Assembly (NCBI GenBank): GCA_035528275.1
Contig: DATKYV010000358.1
Coordinates: 1 to 26,654 of the forward strand
Source: DATKYV01 sp035528275
Lineage (GTDB): Bacteria > Acidobacteriota > Terriglobia > UBA7540
Reading direction: 5' to 3'
DNA: 26,654 nt
Positions within the stretch are counted from its first letter, which is position 1; each line of letters opens with the position of its first letter. The notes beneath the pieces were generated by a model that worked only from the letters and a program-made list of their open reading frames with translations, was not told the origin of the DNA and made no database searches. Shown piece by piece: positions 7,243 to 14,159 of the stretch. A program made the position numbers and the translations under genes.

Positions 7243-8280
7243 TTATTTCAACGAGCTTTTGGGAATAATTACGTGTTTGATATTCCGGCGCTTCCATGTG
7301 TAAGTGATGTGCACGTCGCCGTCCGCGGATTGGATGACAGCGGGATAACTGTATTCGCCCGGCGCGGTCTCAAGTTCGAGGAAGGGAGTCCACGTCTCTC
7401 CGCCATCGGCGGAAAGCGCCACGTTGAGCGGCGTCCGCTCACGCGTCGAATGGTTGTAGACCAGCAGAATGCGTCCGTCTCGAAGCCTGACGGCATCGAT
7501 GCCACAGTTGGGGTTGGGGAGAGTGGTGGGGCGAGCCGGGCTCCAAGTGCGCCCGCTGTCCGAGGAGTCGGCCGTAAAGATGAAGCCCTGCCGTGTGCGC
7601 GCGAACAGGCGCAATCGCTGGTTCGTGAGTTCAATAAGGGTGGGCTGGATCAGGCCAAAAGGCTCGCCGGGGATTGCAATGGGGCCGTGTTTTGTCCACG
7701 TTTTGCCGCTGTCAGAGGAGCGCTCCACCCAGCCTGCCCAGGCTTGGTAGCTTTCCACGGAACTTCCCGCAACGATGTCGCCGTTGGCCAGCCGAATGGG
7801 TTTGTTCTTGATGGGCCCGAGCAAACCCGCCGGCAGGCGAACGGGCGGACTCCAACTCTGACCGTCATCGTCCGAGATCCTGTAGGCACCCGTCCAGGTC
7901 TGCGGCGAAGGACCGAATTTGTAGAAGAGCCAGATGCGATTGTCGCCGCGAAAGAGCACGGGATTCCACGTTGGGATGCCCGGCTCGCGCGCTACCACGA
8001 CCGGCGCCGACCATCGGCTCTGCGAGCGGCGCGCCATCCAGATCGCCACGTCCTTTGCGCCCTCGCGCCGGCCACCGAACCACGCGGCGAGATAGTCGCC
8101 CTCGCCGGTCTCAACAATCGTCGAAGCGTGACACTCGTCGAACGGGGCTTTTTCAAAAATGAATTCGGAACGCACGCCTGCACGTAAGACCTTCGCCCCC
8201 GGCACGATGAGTGCGACAACAAGGAGAACCTCCACCCACAGGATGTTCTGTCGGAGCCGGAGATACGGGCTGGTCCACAT
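7243..8280 (-). CDS. Secreted sialidase-like protein with BNR/Asp-box repeats
   Basis: This 345-residue six-bladed propeller belongs to the sialidase-like (BNR_2) group. Four Asp-boxes of the form S-x-D-x-G-x-x-W are visible: SDDDGQSW, SSDSGKTW, SSDSGRTW and SADGGETW. The N-terminus has a signal anchor (ILWVEVLLVVALIVPGAKVLRAG), then ECHASTIVETGEGDYLAAWFGGRREG, which is characteristic of this group. The C-terminus, YSYPAVIQSADGDVHITYTWKRRNIKHVIIP, is also typical. Related proteins are annotated as exo-alpha-sialidases, but many lack proven sialidase activity and may act on other acidic or plant-type glycans. The usual arginine triad cannot be assigned confidently here. The ATG at 8280 is preceded by an in-frame GTG at 8283. 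The gene is separate from its neighbours and may be a single transcription unit. Confidence 0.85.
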   Translation of the reverse strand: MWTSPYLRLRQNILWVEVLLVVALIVPGAKVLRAGVRSEFIFEKAPFDECHASTIVETGEGDYLAAWFGGRREGAKDVAIWMARRSQSRWSAPVVVAREPGIPTWNPVLFRGDNRIWLFYKFGPSPQTWTGAYRISDDDGQSWSPPVRLPAGLLGPIKNKPIRLANGDIVAGSSVESYQAWAGWVERSSDSGKTWTKHGPIAIPGEPFGLIQPTLIELTNQRLRLFARTRQGFIFTADSSDSGRTWSPARPTTLPNPNCGIDAVRLRDGRILLVYNHSTRERTPLNVALSADGGETWTPFLELETAPGEYSYPAVIQSADGDVHITYTWKRRNIKHVIIPKSSLK

Positions 8281-8379
8281 CACTCCTCACCCTAGCAACC
8301 ACTTTGGAAATAGACGTACATCTTTGGCCTTTCGGCGCGAAGATTCGAGAGAGGCTGCGCCAACCTATCAAGACGCTGC

Positions 8380-9144
8380 CTAAAAGACCTTAAGGAGCAC
8401 TATTCCGCCGAGGACGGCGATCGTTATGCTCAGTAGAGTGCCAATCAAGAAATACTCCGCAAACCGGACCGACTTCAATTCTGGATAGCGAACAACGGAT
8501 TTCGCTGTCAGGATCAGCCCGACCGCGGCAGGGGATTCGAGAATCAAGACTGTCAGGACTAGGAATCTCTCAAGCCATCCGATGTACATTCCGGCGTTTC
8601 GCAGCTCTTCCTGTGTTTCTCCCTGAATTAGCGGCTCCTTGGCTAAAAGACCCTTTGTAGCGTGGCGGACGACCTGCCCACCGCCGAAGATGACGGCGAC
8701 GTATGTGGTAAGCGTTAGAAGAATCTTGGTCTCGTGGACGCGTAGGTGAGCAAGTTGAACGGTCAACTCACCCCAAGCGGGCTTAACAAGGAGAAGGGCC
8801 GCGGTGATCACCGCCACGCTATGCAGAGTCTGGTCCGTCAGAAACCACCAAATTGAGTCCGTCGCCGTCCCAGCACGAATCATGCGATACTTCCTACCGT
8901 CCAAAAAGAGGTGAGCCGCGGCCAAGACCAGAATCACTGATTGAAACCGCAGAGAAGCAATCGAGTCAAATGAGAAGATCGCAGCAAGAAAACACACGCT
9001 CAGGTAATGAACGGACCCATGCTTTATGTAACCAGCCCAAGTCCTACGCCCCCTTTGCTCGAACCACCGGCGCGGTTGAAGTAGGAACTCAACGATAAGA
9101 TACGCGAGGAGCAGTATAAGAGTAGTGTCGACTAGGGGTTGCAT
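8380..9144 (-). CDS. DUF3307 integral membrane protein (SatD partner)
   Basis: This 254-residue protein has six or seven hydrophobic segments. DUF3307-like features are an N-terminal LLLAYLIVEFLLQPRRW, a histidine-containing helix (YIKHGSVHYLSV), AAHLFLDGRKYR, then FLTDQTLHSVAVI, and near the end EYFLIGTLLSITIAVLGGIVLL. The conserved H, D and Q residues within or beside membrane helices suggest a functional polar site, but no activity is known. The ATG at 9144 coincides with a half-site of a TTGCAY-N6-RTGCAA operator; a GTG at 9156 is an alternative start. It lies 41 bases after satD on the same strand. A SatD-DUF3307 pairing recurs in bacteria, which supports a two-component unit. The lower G+C and neutral codon use differ from the flanking genes. 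Confidence 0.78.
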   Translation of the reverse strand: MQPLVDTTLILLLAYLIVEFLLQPRRWFEQRGRRTWAGYIKHGSVHYLSVCFLAAIFSFDSIASLRFQSVILVLAAAHLFLDGRKYRMIRAGTATDSIWWFLTDQTLHSVAVITAALLLVKPAWGELTVQLAHLRVHETKILLTLTTYVAVIFGGGQVVRHATKGLLAKEPLIQGETQEELRNAGMYIGWLERFLVLTVLILESPAAVGLILTAKSVVRYPELKSVRFAEYFLIGTLLSITIAVLGGIVLLKVF

Positions 9145-9187
9145 GTAAATGTGCACAATTCACGATTTGCACGGCGGCGTGCAAATC
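9139..9187. promoter_or_regulatory. Paired palindromic operators between satD and the DUF3307 gene
   Basis: Two 18-bp sites lie 28 bp apart: 9139-9156 (TTGCAT-N6-GTGCAC, one mismatch in the last half-site) and 9167-9184 (TTGCAC-N6-GTGCAA, perfect; with flanking bases the arms GATTTGCAC/GTGCAAATC are nine bases long). The second site contains the satD stop region, and the first contains the DUF3307 start codon. On the minus strand the ten bases GTGCAAATCG are identical to those in the upstream module at 9830-9875. Binding would control the DUF3307 gene separately from, or together with, satD. Confidence 0.7.
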
Positions 9188-9830
9188 ATGAGAAGTGGGC
9201 GCCTATGATTGTCCTCATGATCTCGACGGTCTCTTCCAATTGCCAGAAGTGTCCCCTCTTCAAGTTTCTAGATACGGTAGACTCGTTCACGCCGAGGGCT
9301 TTGGCGGTGAGTTCCACGCGCCGCGTCTTGCGATAGACCTCTATCGTTTTCCATTGCTTACTGGATATCGCCTGAACAAGAGTGTCATGAAGTCCGTAGA
9401 CTGAGTTCGCCACCAGATCAAATCTCCTATCGCCGCTTTGAAATGCTGTCAGGGCTTTGAATTTATGAGCCTTCGAACTCTTAATGCTTTCCAGGGCCTG
9501 CCGAGCGAACACGAACGCTTCACCTGTCATGCGATTTACTGGTTGCACCACCGGACCAGAAATTCCTCCAATCCCGACACCAATCCATAACCCCAGAGGG
9601 CGGAAGGCAACACGCAGGTCCAGTACAAGCTCAGGAACCGCGTCCAGCCGCAAAGTCAGAGTCTGGAATTCATCTCCTGCCGTGACCGCATACGGCAGGC
9701 TTATGACTTGTCGTTTGGTGTGCGTTCGGGAGAGCTGATCAAGCTTCCGCGTTACGGTCGACCGAAGCCCCTCCGCACTACTCGATCCCAACACGTCGAC
9801 GATGAGAACTACGGAAGATTCCTTTTCCAT
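9186..9830 (-). CDS. SatD-family protein with C-terminal helix-turn-helix
   Basis: This is a 214-residue protein of the SatD family, named after a gene of the Streptococcus mutans sat (secretion and acid tolerance) locus and of unknown biochemical role. Visible landmarks are the N-terminal strand VVLIVDVLGSS, the SatD-type motif AVTAGDEFQTL (about 48-58), GLWIGVGIGGIS, and MTGEAFVFARQALE. These suggest a nucleotide-cyclase-like fold, but that is inference. The last 43 residues form a helix-turn-helix (VELTAKALGVNESTVSRNLKRG), so the protein probably binds DNA. The start is the ATG at 9830, with AGGA eight bases upstream. The start codon overlaps a palindromic operator and another overlaps the stop, which fits autoregulation. 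The gene is relatively AT-rich and stands with the DUF3307 gene as a likely acquired cassette. Confidence 0.8.
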   Translation of the reverse strand: MEKESSVVLIVDVLGSSSAEGLRSTVTRKLDQLSRTHTKRQVISLPYAVTAGDEFQTLTLRLDAVPELVLDLRVAFRPLGLWIGVGIGGISGPVVQPVNRMTGEAFVFARQALESIKSSKAHKFKALTAFQSGDRRFDLVANSVYGLHDTLVQAISSKQWKTIEVYRKTRRVELTAKALGVNESTVSRNLKRGHFWQLEETVEIMRTIIGAHFS

Positions 9831-9875
9831 TGCACAATCCTATGCAATTTTATCGATTTGCACATTTGGATGCAA
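9830..9875 (-). promoter_or_regulatory. satD promoter with two overlapping palindromic operators
   Basis: On the minus strand two operators are present: TTGCAT-CCAAAT-GTGCAA (9875-9858) and TTGCAT-AGGATT-GTGCAA (9847-9830), exactly 28 bp apart. The first half-site of the upstream operator could serve as a -35 (TTGCAT, 9875-9870). It is followed after 17 bases by TAAAAT (9852-9847), a 5/6 match to -10. Transcription would begin near 9840, and the second operator then covers the start site, the AGGA ribosome-binding site and the first base of the ATG. Occupancy of both sites should block transcription and translation initiation, as expected for a repressor. Confidence 0.7.
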
Positions 9876-10015
9876 GTCAGTTTAAGCAGCCAGTTCATGC
9901 CTCTCACCCCAAAGAAAACCGCCTCCTCGGGATTCATTGGCGCGATAATCGTAACGAGAAGGAGATAAACCCCTTCCAGACGCAGTAATACACTGTGCAC
10001 ATGGGAGATTGCGTA

Positions 10016-10381
10016 TCACTCCCGATCATGGCGAGCCGGGGTCGGCAACTTATCCAATTGCACGCGGAGGGTGGTGGTCTCATCGGGTTTGATGCCGGCG
10101 TTGATCCGCCGGCCGCGGTAACCGTCTTTCCGGATCAGAAGGGAGTAACGTCCCGGCACCAGGCTGAACCGGCAGGTCCCGGCAAGCCCGGTCGCGGATC
10201 GGAAACCGGGCACGGCCACCGTCACGCCGGGGAGGCGTTTGCCGTTTTCGTCCACAATCAGAACGTCCAGGATGCCTCGGGCGCGCGACGGGTCGTTCTT
10301 TTCCTGCGCCCTCGCTACGAGAAGCACGCCCATCCACAACACCAGGGATGCGGCAATGAACACCGGGATTCTCTTCGTCAT
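10016..10381 (-). CDS. Small secreted carboxypeptidase-regulatory-like protein
   Basis: The 121-residue protein starts at the ATG at 10381 behind a G-rich ribosome-binding site. A signal peptide (KRIPVFIAASLVLWMGVLLVARAQ) is followed by one beta-sandwich domain: GILDVLIVDENGKRLPGVTVAVPGFRSATGLAGTCRFSLVPGRYSLLIRKDGYRGRRI. This is the carboxypeptidase regulatory-like or PEGA-like pattern (prealbumin fold), generally a non-catalytic module of surface proteins. Nothing indicates an enzyme. A longer in-frame start at 10456 would put a 25-residue unrelated stretch before the signal peptide and is rejected. The gene lies about 100 bases downstream of the MlaF-type ATPase on the same strand; a functional link is not evident. 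Confidence 0.75.
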   Translation of the reverse strand: MTKRIPVFIAASLVLWMGVLLVARAQEKNDPSRARGILDVLIVDENGKRLPGVTVAVPGFRSATGLAGTCRFSLVPGRYSLLIRKDGYRGRRINAGIKPDETTTLRVQLDKLPTPARHDRE

Positions 10382-10480
10382 TCGCGCCCCCTGAACGTGA
10401 GGATAGAAGGATTGTATCCCATCCTCCGGCGGGGTTGTCGATGAATCGAGGCCCAAAGAGGTCGTCGCTCGGGCAGGCGT

Positions 10481-11284
10481 TTAGCGCTCCTCGCCGGCCA
10501 GGAAGGAAACCTCGTCAAGCTGGATGAATTCCTGGATGACCGATTCCCGGGCGGCGTCGAGTTCGCTGACGGGGCCGAAGAAGGCCACGCGGCCGTCGAC
10601 CAGGAATACGATTCGGTCGGCCAGCTTGCGAGCCAGCTTCATGTCGTGGGTGACGACGATGGACGTGAGACCGGTCTCGCGCTTGAGCTTCAGAATCAGG
10701 TCGCCCACCGACTGGGCCATCAAGGGGTCCACCATGGTGGTCGGCTCGTCGTAGAGGATGGCTTCGGGGCCCGCCGCCAGGGCGCGGGCGATGGCCACGG
10801 CGCGCTTCATTCCGGTGCTCAGGTCGGAGGGCATCAGATCTTTCATCTCGCTCAGTCCGACGCGCTCCAATAGCTCATCCGCGCGCGACTGGATTTCTTC
10901 TTCGTCGAAGCCCGGGCCACGCTCGGCGCGCTCACGCAGCGGATACGCTACGTTCTCGCCCACGGTGAGCGAATCGAAAAGCGCTCCGGACTGGAAGACC
11001 ATGGTCACGCGCCGGCGGATCTCCATCAGCTCGCTTTCGCTCAGCCGCGTCACGTCGCGCCCGGCAATGAAGACCTCACCGGAATCGGGCTCCAGAAAGC
11101 CCAGGATGTGTTTGAGCATCACGCTCTTCCCCACCCCGCTGCGACCCAGCACCACCACCATCTCACCACGACGTACATCGAAGCTGACGTCTTCAAGCAC
11201 GGGCTGGTCGTCGAACGCCTTGTAGACGTGCGTGAACCGGATGTAAGGGTCGCCGGCAGCGTGATTGTTCGTCTGGTCGCTCAT
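10481..11284 (-). CDS. ABC transporter ATP-binding protein, MlaF type
   Basis: This is a 267-residue ATPase of the Mla/Ttg2A/Mkl class, which drives phospholipid or related lipid trafficking between the bacterial membranes. Motifs: Walker A GRSGVGKS (47-54), Q-loop Q98 (VFQSGALFDSLTVGENVAYPLRE, characteristic of MlaF), signature DLSTGMKRAVAIARAL (154-169), Walker B AILYDE with catalytic E180, PTTMVDP D-loop, and H-loop H213. Two residues depart from the usual MlaF pattern: the signature is LSTGM instead of LSGGM, and the D-loop reads MVDP instead of GLDP. No MlaE permease or MlaD substrate-binding gene is adjacent, so the partners must be elsewhere. It is separated from mobA by the heptamer element at 11301-11434. 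Confidence 0.9.
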   Translation of the reverse strand: MSDQTNNHAAGDPYIRFTHVYKAFDDQPVLEDVSFDVRRGEMVVVLGRSGVGKSVMLKHILGFLEPDSGEVFIAGRDVTRLSESELMEIRRRVTMVFQSGALFDSLTVGENVAYPLRERAERGPGFDEEEIQSRADELLERVGLSEMKDLMPSDLSTGMKRAVAIARALAAGPEAILYDEPTTMVDPLMAQSVGDLILKLKRETGLTSIVVTHDMKLARKLADRIVFLVDGRVAFFGPVSELDAARESVIQEFIQLDEVSFLAGEER

Positions 11285-11300
11285 GGCAGGAGCAGCGGTA

Positions 11301-11434
11301 AATTATGAATTATGAATGGTGAATTGTGAATTGCGAAACAGCTCGACTTCAATACGGCAGGCTTTTTCTCCCACGCCTCAAAGTGGGGGGCTCCGACATT
11401 CGCAATTCACTATTCAGAATACTATTCACCATTC
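11301..11434. repeat. Inverted degenerate heptamer arrays around a 62-bp core
   Basis: The left arm (11301-11335) is five successive heptamers: AATTATG, AATTATG, AATGGTG, AATTGTG, AATTGCG. The right arm (11398-11434) contains the reverse complement: 11399-11410 pairs with 11326-11337, and 11424-11434 pairs with 11314-11324, with about 13 extra bases between. The core (11338-11397) contains CCCAC...GTGGG. The right arm supplies the last codons and the stop of mobA (GAA TGG TGA at 11426-11434). Confidence 0.6.
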
Positions 11435-12037
11435 CGCGATCGCTCGCCTCGCCTCATCATAATCTTGTTGCGTATTCATATTACCAAAAATCCGCGACGC
11501 AAACCCGGCGCGCGCGACTTCGCGCCAAGGAATCACTTCACAGGGCACGCGCGGATAAAAGGCGCGGGTCATGTTCTCGCCCGCCTGGAGGCTCGCCCGG
11601 ATGGCCCGGACTGCGCGCCGACGATAGATCGCGCACAGGGGCTCGAGGTTCCCATCGCGGGACCTGGCGACCGTGACATCGGCGCAAGCTTCGAGCGCCC
11701 GCCGGGCAAGGAATTCGAGGAATCGCGCTTCCATGAAAGGCAAATCGCAACTGAGGAAGAGGCCGTAATCGGTCCGCATTCGTAGCAGGCCGCTGTAGAT
11801 TCCGCCCAGCGGCCCGCGGCCGGGGAGCTCGTCGGGAAAAACCGGCACCTGCAGGCCGGCAAAGTTCTGCGGCGGGCCGAGGATCGCGACCGCGCGGCAA
11901 ATCGAGCCGAGCAGGCGAAGCTGCCGCTCGAGCATCGTTTCGCCGCCCAAGACGAGTTGCCATTTGGGCCGGCCCATCCGCCGGCTTTCGCCGCCCGCCA
12001 GCACGAATCCGGTCAGCAAGGAAAATCGCCGTCGCAT
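11426..12037 (-). CDS. mobA: Molybdenum cofactor guanylyltransferase
   Basis: This 203-residue enzyme transfers GMP from GTP to molybdenum cofactor, giving the bis-MGD form needed by DMSO-reductase-family enzymes. The nucleotide-binding loop is LAGGESRRMGRPK (residues 13-25), followed by FPDELPGRGPLGGIYSGL (about 67-84) and the metal-binding SCDLPF (D98). FGNMNTQQDYDEAR at the C-terminus is the typical 'N-NTPEDL' motif. No other molybdenum-cofactor gene is in the window, so this is probably an isolated copy. The last codons lie in a heptamer array, so the C-terminal AIAEW may be a recent replacement of the original end. The start at 12037 lacks a clear ribosome-binding site. Confidence 0.9.
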   Translation of the reverse strand: MRRRFSLLTGFVLAGGESRRMGRPKWQLVLGGETMLERQLRLLGSICRAVAILGPPQNFAGLQVPVFPDELPGRGPLGGIYSGLLRMRTDYGLFLSCDLPFMEARFLEFLARRALEACADVTVARSRDGNLEPLCAIYRRRAVRAIRASLQAGENMTRAFYPRVPCEVIPWREVARAGFASRIFGNMNTQQDYDEARRAIAEW

Positions 12038-12090
12038 GGAAACAAGGGGGCGGGCTCACGCTGCGAGATGACGCGAACGCCGCACCGCTT

Positions 12091-13317
12091 TCAATCCCCT
12101 CCCCGTCGCAGACTGGTCAGCAAATACTTGGAGCCGCTGCTGAAAGTGGGATGATAAACATAAGTCGTGCCGTCTCGCTTGAGCTCAAAGGACAAATCGT
12201 CGGGAGAGTCCGGGGCGGCATCTCTGGCCTCGAAGATGTTGTTCTCCAGGAACTCCGGCCAATTGTCCTCGACATACTTCCGGAAAAGCTCCAGCCTCGG
12301 CTCGCTGTTCTTCAGGAATTTGGAGGGGTCGACCAGCGAGTAGGCGCCACGGAAATCGTGGAGATGCAAAGCGGAGATGAATCGGTAGAGGACATAGTCT
12401 TCGTTCTCCGAATACTCGGTGCGGCGCGGCACGTAGGACTTACCGTCCCAGGTGTAAACAGACATCGCCAGGAAACCTCGACGGCCGCCGCGCGGAAAGA
12501 TAAGAAAACCCGGGTCGGCCCTGCCGGAGACCACCAAAACGGGATCTTTCACCCCTTCAACGTCACGAAACGCCACATCGCCGCCCGCAAAACTCTGGAA
12601 GAGGCTTTCCTCGGCGCGAGAGTCCCAGGAGAGCACCGCGGCATGATTCTCGAGCCGAAAAACTACCGGATACGGCGACAGTGTAATGCCCTCAATCACC
12701 GCCAGGGCGGGCGCCGCGCCGAGTCTTGGCAAAATCTCGGCGTCGTACAGTCCATTTCCATCCATCATTCTCGAGGCACGCCAAGCGGCGCCATCCCAGG
12801 AAAGCAGAAACAGGCTCCAGGCAGGAAGCAGGCCCTCGATGTCAGAGTTGTGGAGCGGAAATCGCTCGGCTCGCGACCACTTGAACAGCAGCTCCGGCGT
12901 GCCATCGCCGTCGAGATCGCCAAGTCTTTCGAGGCTGCTTGCCGAGGTGACCGAGGTTTCGGAGTTTGCTTCCACAAGCCCGGCCTGCAAGGCCTGGCCC
13001 AACGCCTGGAGATTCACCGATTTCACCTTGGCCAGGGCTGACTTCACGTTCGCGTCGGCCGCCGCGCGCATCGTTCGCAGGAGCGCATCGAGCTCTCTTT
13101 TCTGGGCGAGTGTTGCAGCAGCGTCGAAGTCGGTTTCTTCTTCCCGGACCTCCAGGGACTGGGTTCGTAACTGGTCGCTTGCCATCGGCCTGGGCGCGAA
13201 GAGAATCCCGGCGAGAAGTGCGGCGAGCACGAAACCACCGAGTTTTCGTGAATCTCGCCTCAGCCGGAGCGAGGCCCCAGAATGGGAGCGAAAGTAGTCG
13301 GGAGAGATTGTTCCCAT
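12091..13317 (-). CDS. Membrane-anchored hypothetical protein with an FG-GAP-like loop
   Basis: The 408-residue protein is not recognised as a member of a named family. From the ATG at 13317 (the in-frame start at 13428 adds an unlikely basic leader), a membrane anchor lies at about 27-41 (GGFVLAALLAGILFA). A helical, Ala-rich region follows to about 110, and then a mainly beta region. One Ca-binding-like loop, GDLDGDGTPELLFKW, occurs near 130-145, as in FG-GAP/VCBS propellers, and later strands (FLLSWDGAAW, VYTWDGKSY) resemble propeller blades. The last 100 residues are a charged helical domain (YRFISALHLHDFRGAYSLVDPSKFL). Anchoring suggests a periplasmic or outer-face location. It is divergent from the second sigma gene and shares its 283-base intergenic region, so it may be a target of that sigma, which is inference. 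Confidence 0.72.
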   Translation of the reverse strand: MGTISPDYFRSHSGASLRLRRDSRKLGGFVLAALLAGILFAPRPMASDQLRTQSLEVREEETDFDAAATLAQKRELDALLRTMRAAADANVKSALAKVKSVNLQALGQALQAGLVEANSETSVTSASSLERLGDLDGDGTPELLFKWSRAERFPLHNSDIEGLLPAWSLFLLSWDGAAWRASRMMDGNGLYDAEILPRLGAAPALAVIEGITLSPYPVVFRLENHAAVLSWDSRAEESLFQSFAGGDVAFRDVEGVKDPVLVVSGRADPGFLIFPRGGRRGFLAMSVYTWDGKSYVPRRTEYSENEDYVLYRFISALHLHDFRGAYSLVDPSKFLKNSEPRLELFRKYVEDNWPEFLENNIFEARDAAPDSPDDLSFELKRDGTTYVYHPTFSSGSKYLLTSLRRGGD

Positions 13318-13568
13318 GAGGAAGGTTTGATTATAGCCCAGGCTGGAAGGTTGCGCCCCGGCAGATACAGCCGAGATAGGGGCTCGGAAAATGTCAATCT
13401 CCCGCAAGTAGCGCAAGAGGGTGCCCAAGGCTCATAATCGTCATCGGCGAAGTGGCGCCGCCGGGCCAGGGGGACACTCGGTGTGAAACCGCCCGGGAGC
13501 TTCCACTCCGCTCTTCCCTTCCGCCGGATTTGACGTTTGAAACGCGACAAGCTTTTTTTGAAGGCGGA

Positions 13569-13594
13569 GGAACTTTTTCCACCCTCCGGCGATT
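13569..13594 (+). promoter_or_regulatory. Putative ECF-type promoter of the second sigma operon
   Basis: GGAACTT at 13569-13575 matches the general ECF sigma -35 (GGAACTT) and is followed by a T-run and, after about 16 bases, CGATTA. Start of transcription would lie close to the ATG at 13601. This is consistent with autoregulation by the encoded sigma, but the -10 is not convincing. Confidence 0.35.
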
Positions 13595-13600
13595 ACAGCC

Positions 13601-14155
13601 ATGAGTGATTTGAACGGAGACCGGAAGTTGAGCAAAGAGTCGGATGAGGGACTCATGCAGTCCTTCAAAAAAGGCGAGACGCCCGCCTTTCGGGAGCTTT
13701 TCGAGCGCTACAAGAATCCCGTCTTCGCTTTCGTGCGGCGGCGCGTGAACGACGCGGGACGGGCGGAGGAAATCACCCAGGATATCTTCCTTGCCCTGGT
13801 CCAGCGCCGCAACGGCTACGAAGTAAGGGCCCGCTTCCGGACTTATCTTTACAAGATCGCCCTCAACCGCGTCGCGGAAGAGCACCGAAAGAGAAGCCTG
13901 AGCGAGTCGCTTACCACAAGCCCGGAGGCGACGGGCGGAGGCGACCCGAACGTCGTCCAACAGGTTCGAGAGGCGCTGGGAAGGCTCGAGCCCGGACAGC
14001 GCGAGGTTGTTTTGCTGCGCGAATACGAAGGACTGAGCTACCAGGAAATCGCTGAAGTGCTGAAGATGCCGGTGGGAACCGTACGCTCGAGGTTGTTCCG
14101 GGCCAAGCTGGCGCTGCGCGACCTGCTGGCTCCGGCGTGGGGGGAAGGGGCGTAG
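13601..14155 (+). CDS. ECF RNA polymerase sigma factor
   Basis: This 184-residue ECF sigma factor has region 2 at about 20-95 (TPAFRELFERYKNPVFAFVRRRV, AEEITQDIFLALVQ, FRTYLYKIALNRVAEEHRKR) and region 4 at about 120-175 (LEPGQREVVLLREYEGLSYQEIAEVLKMPVGTVRSRLFRAKLALRDLL). The start ATG at 13601 has no strong Shine-Dalgarno. The zf-HC2/DUF4349 gene begins four bases after its stop, so both are translated from one message. The sequence is distinct from the sigma at 3459, and a different regulon is likely. Confidence 0.93.
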   Translation: MSDLNGDRKLSKESDEGLMQSFKKGETPAFRELFERYKNPVFAFVRRRVNDAGRAEEITQDIFLALVQRRNGYEVRARFRTYLYKIALNRVAEEHRKRSLSESLTTSPEATGGGDPNVVQQVREALGRLEPGQREVVLLREYEGLSYQEIAEVLKMPVGTVRSRLFRAKLALRDLLAPAWGEGA

Positions 14156-14159
14156 AGCG

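Noticed and set aside
12151..13041. A 296-residue plus-strand frame antisense to the anchored hypothetical protein
   Set aside because: The minus-strand frame has a membrane anchor and a GDLDGDG loop; the plus-strand frame has no such feature and no ribosome-binding site.
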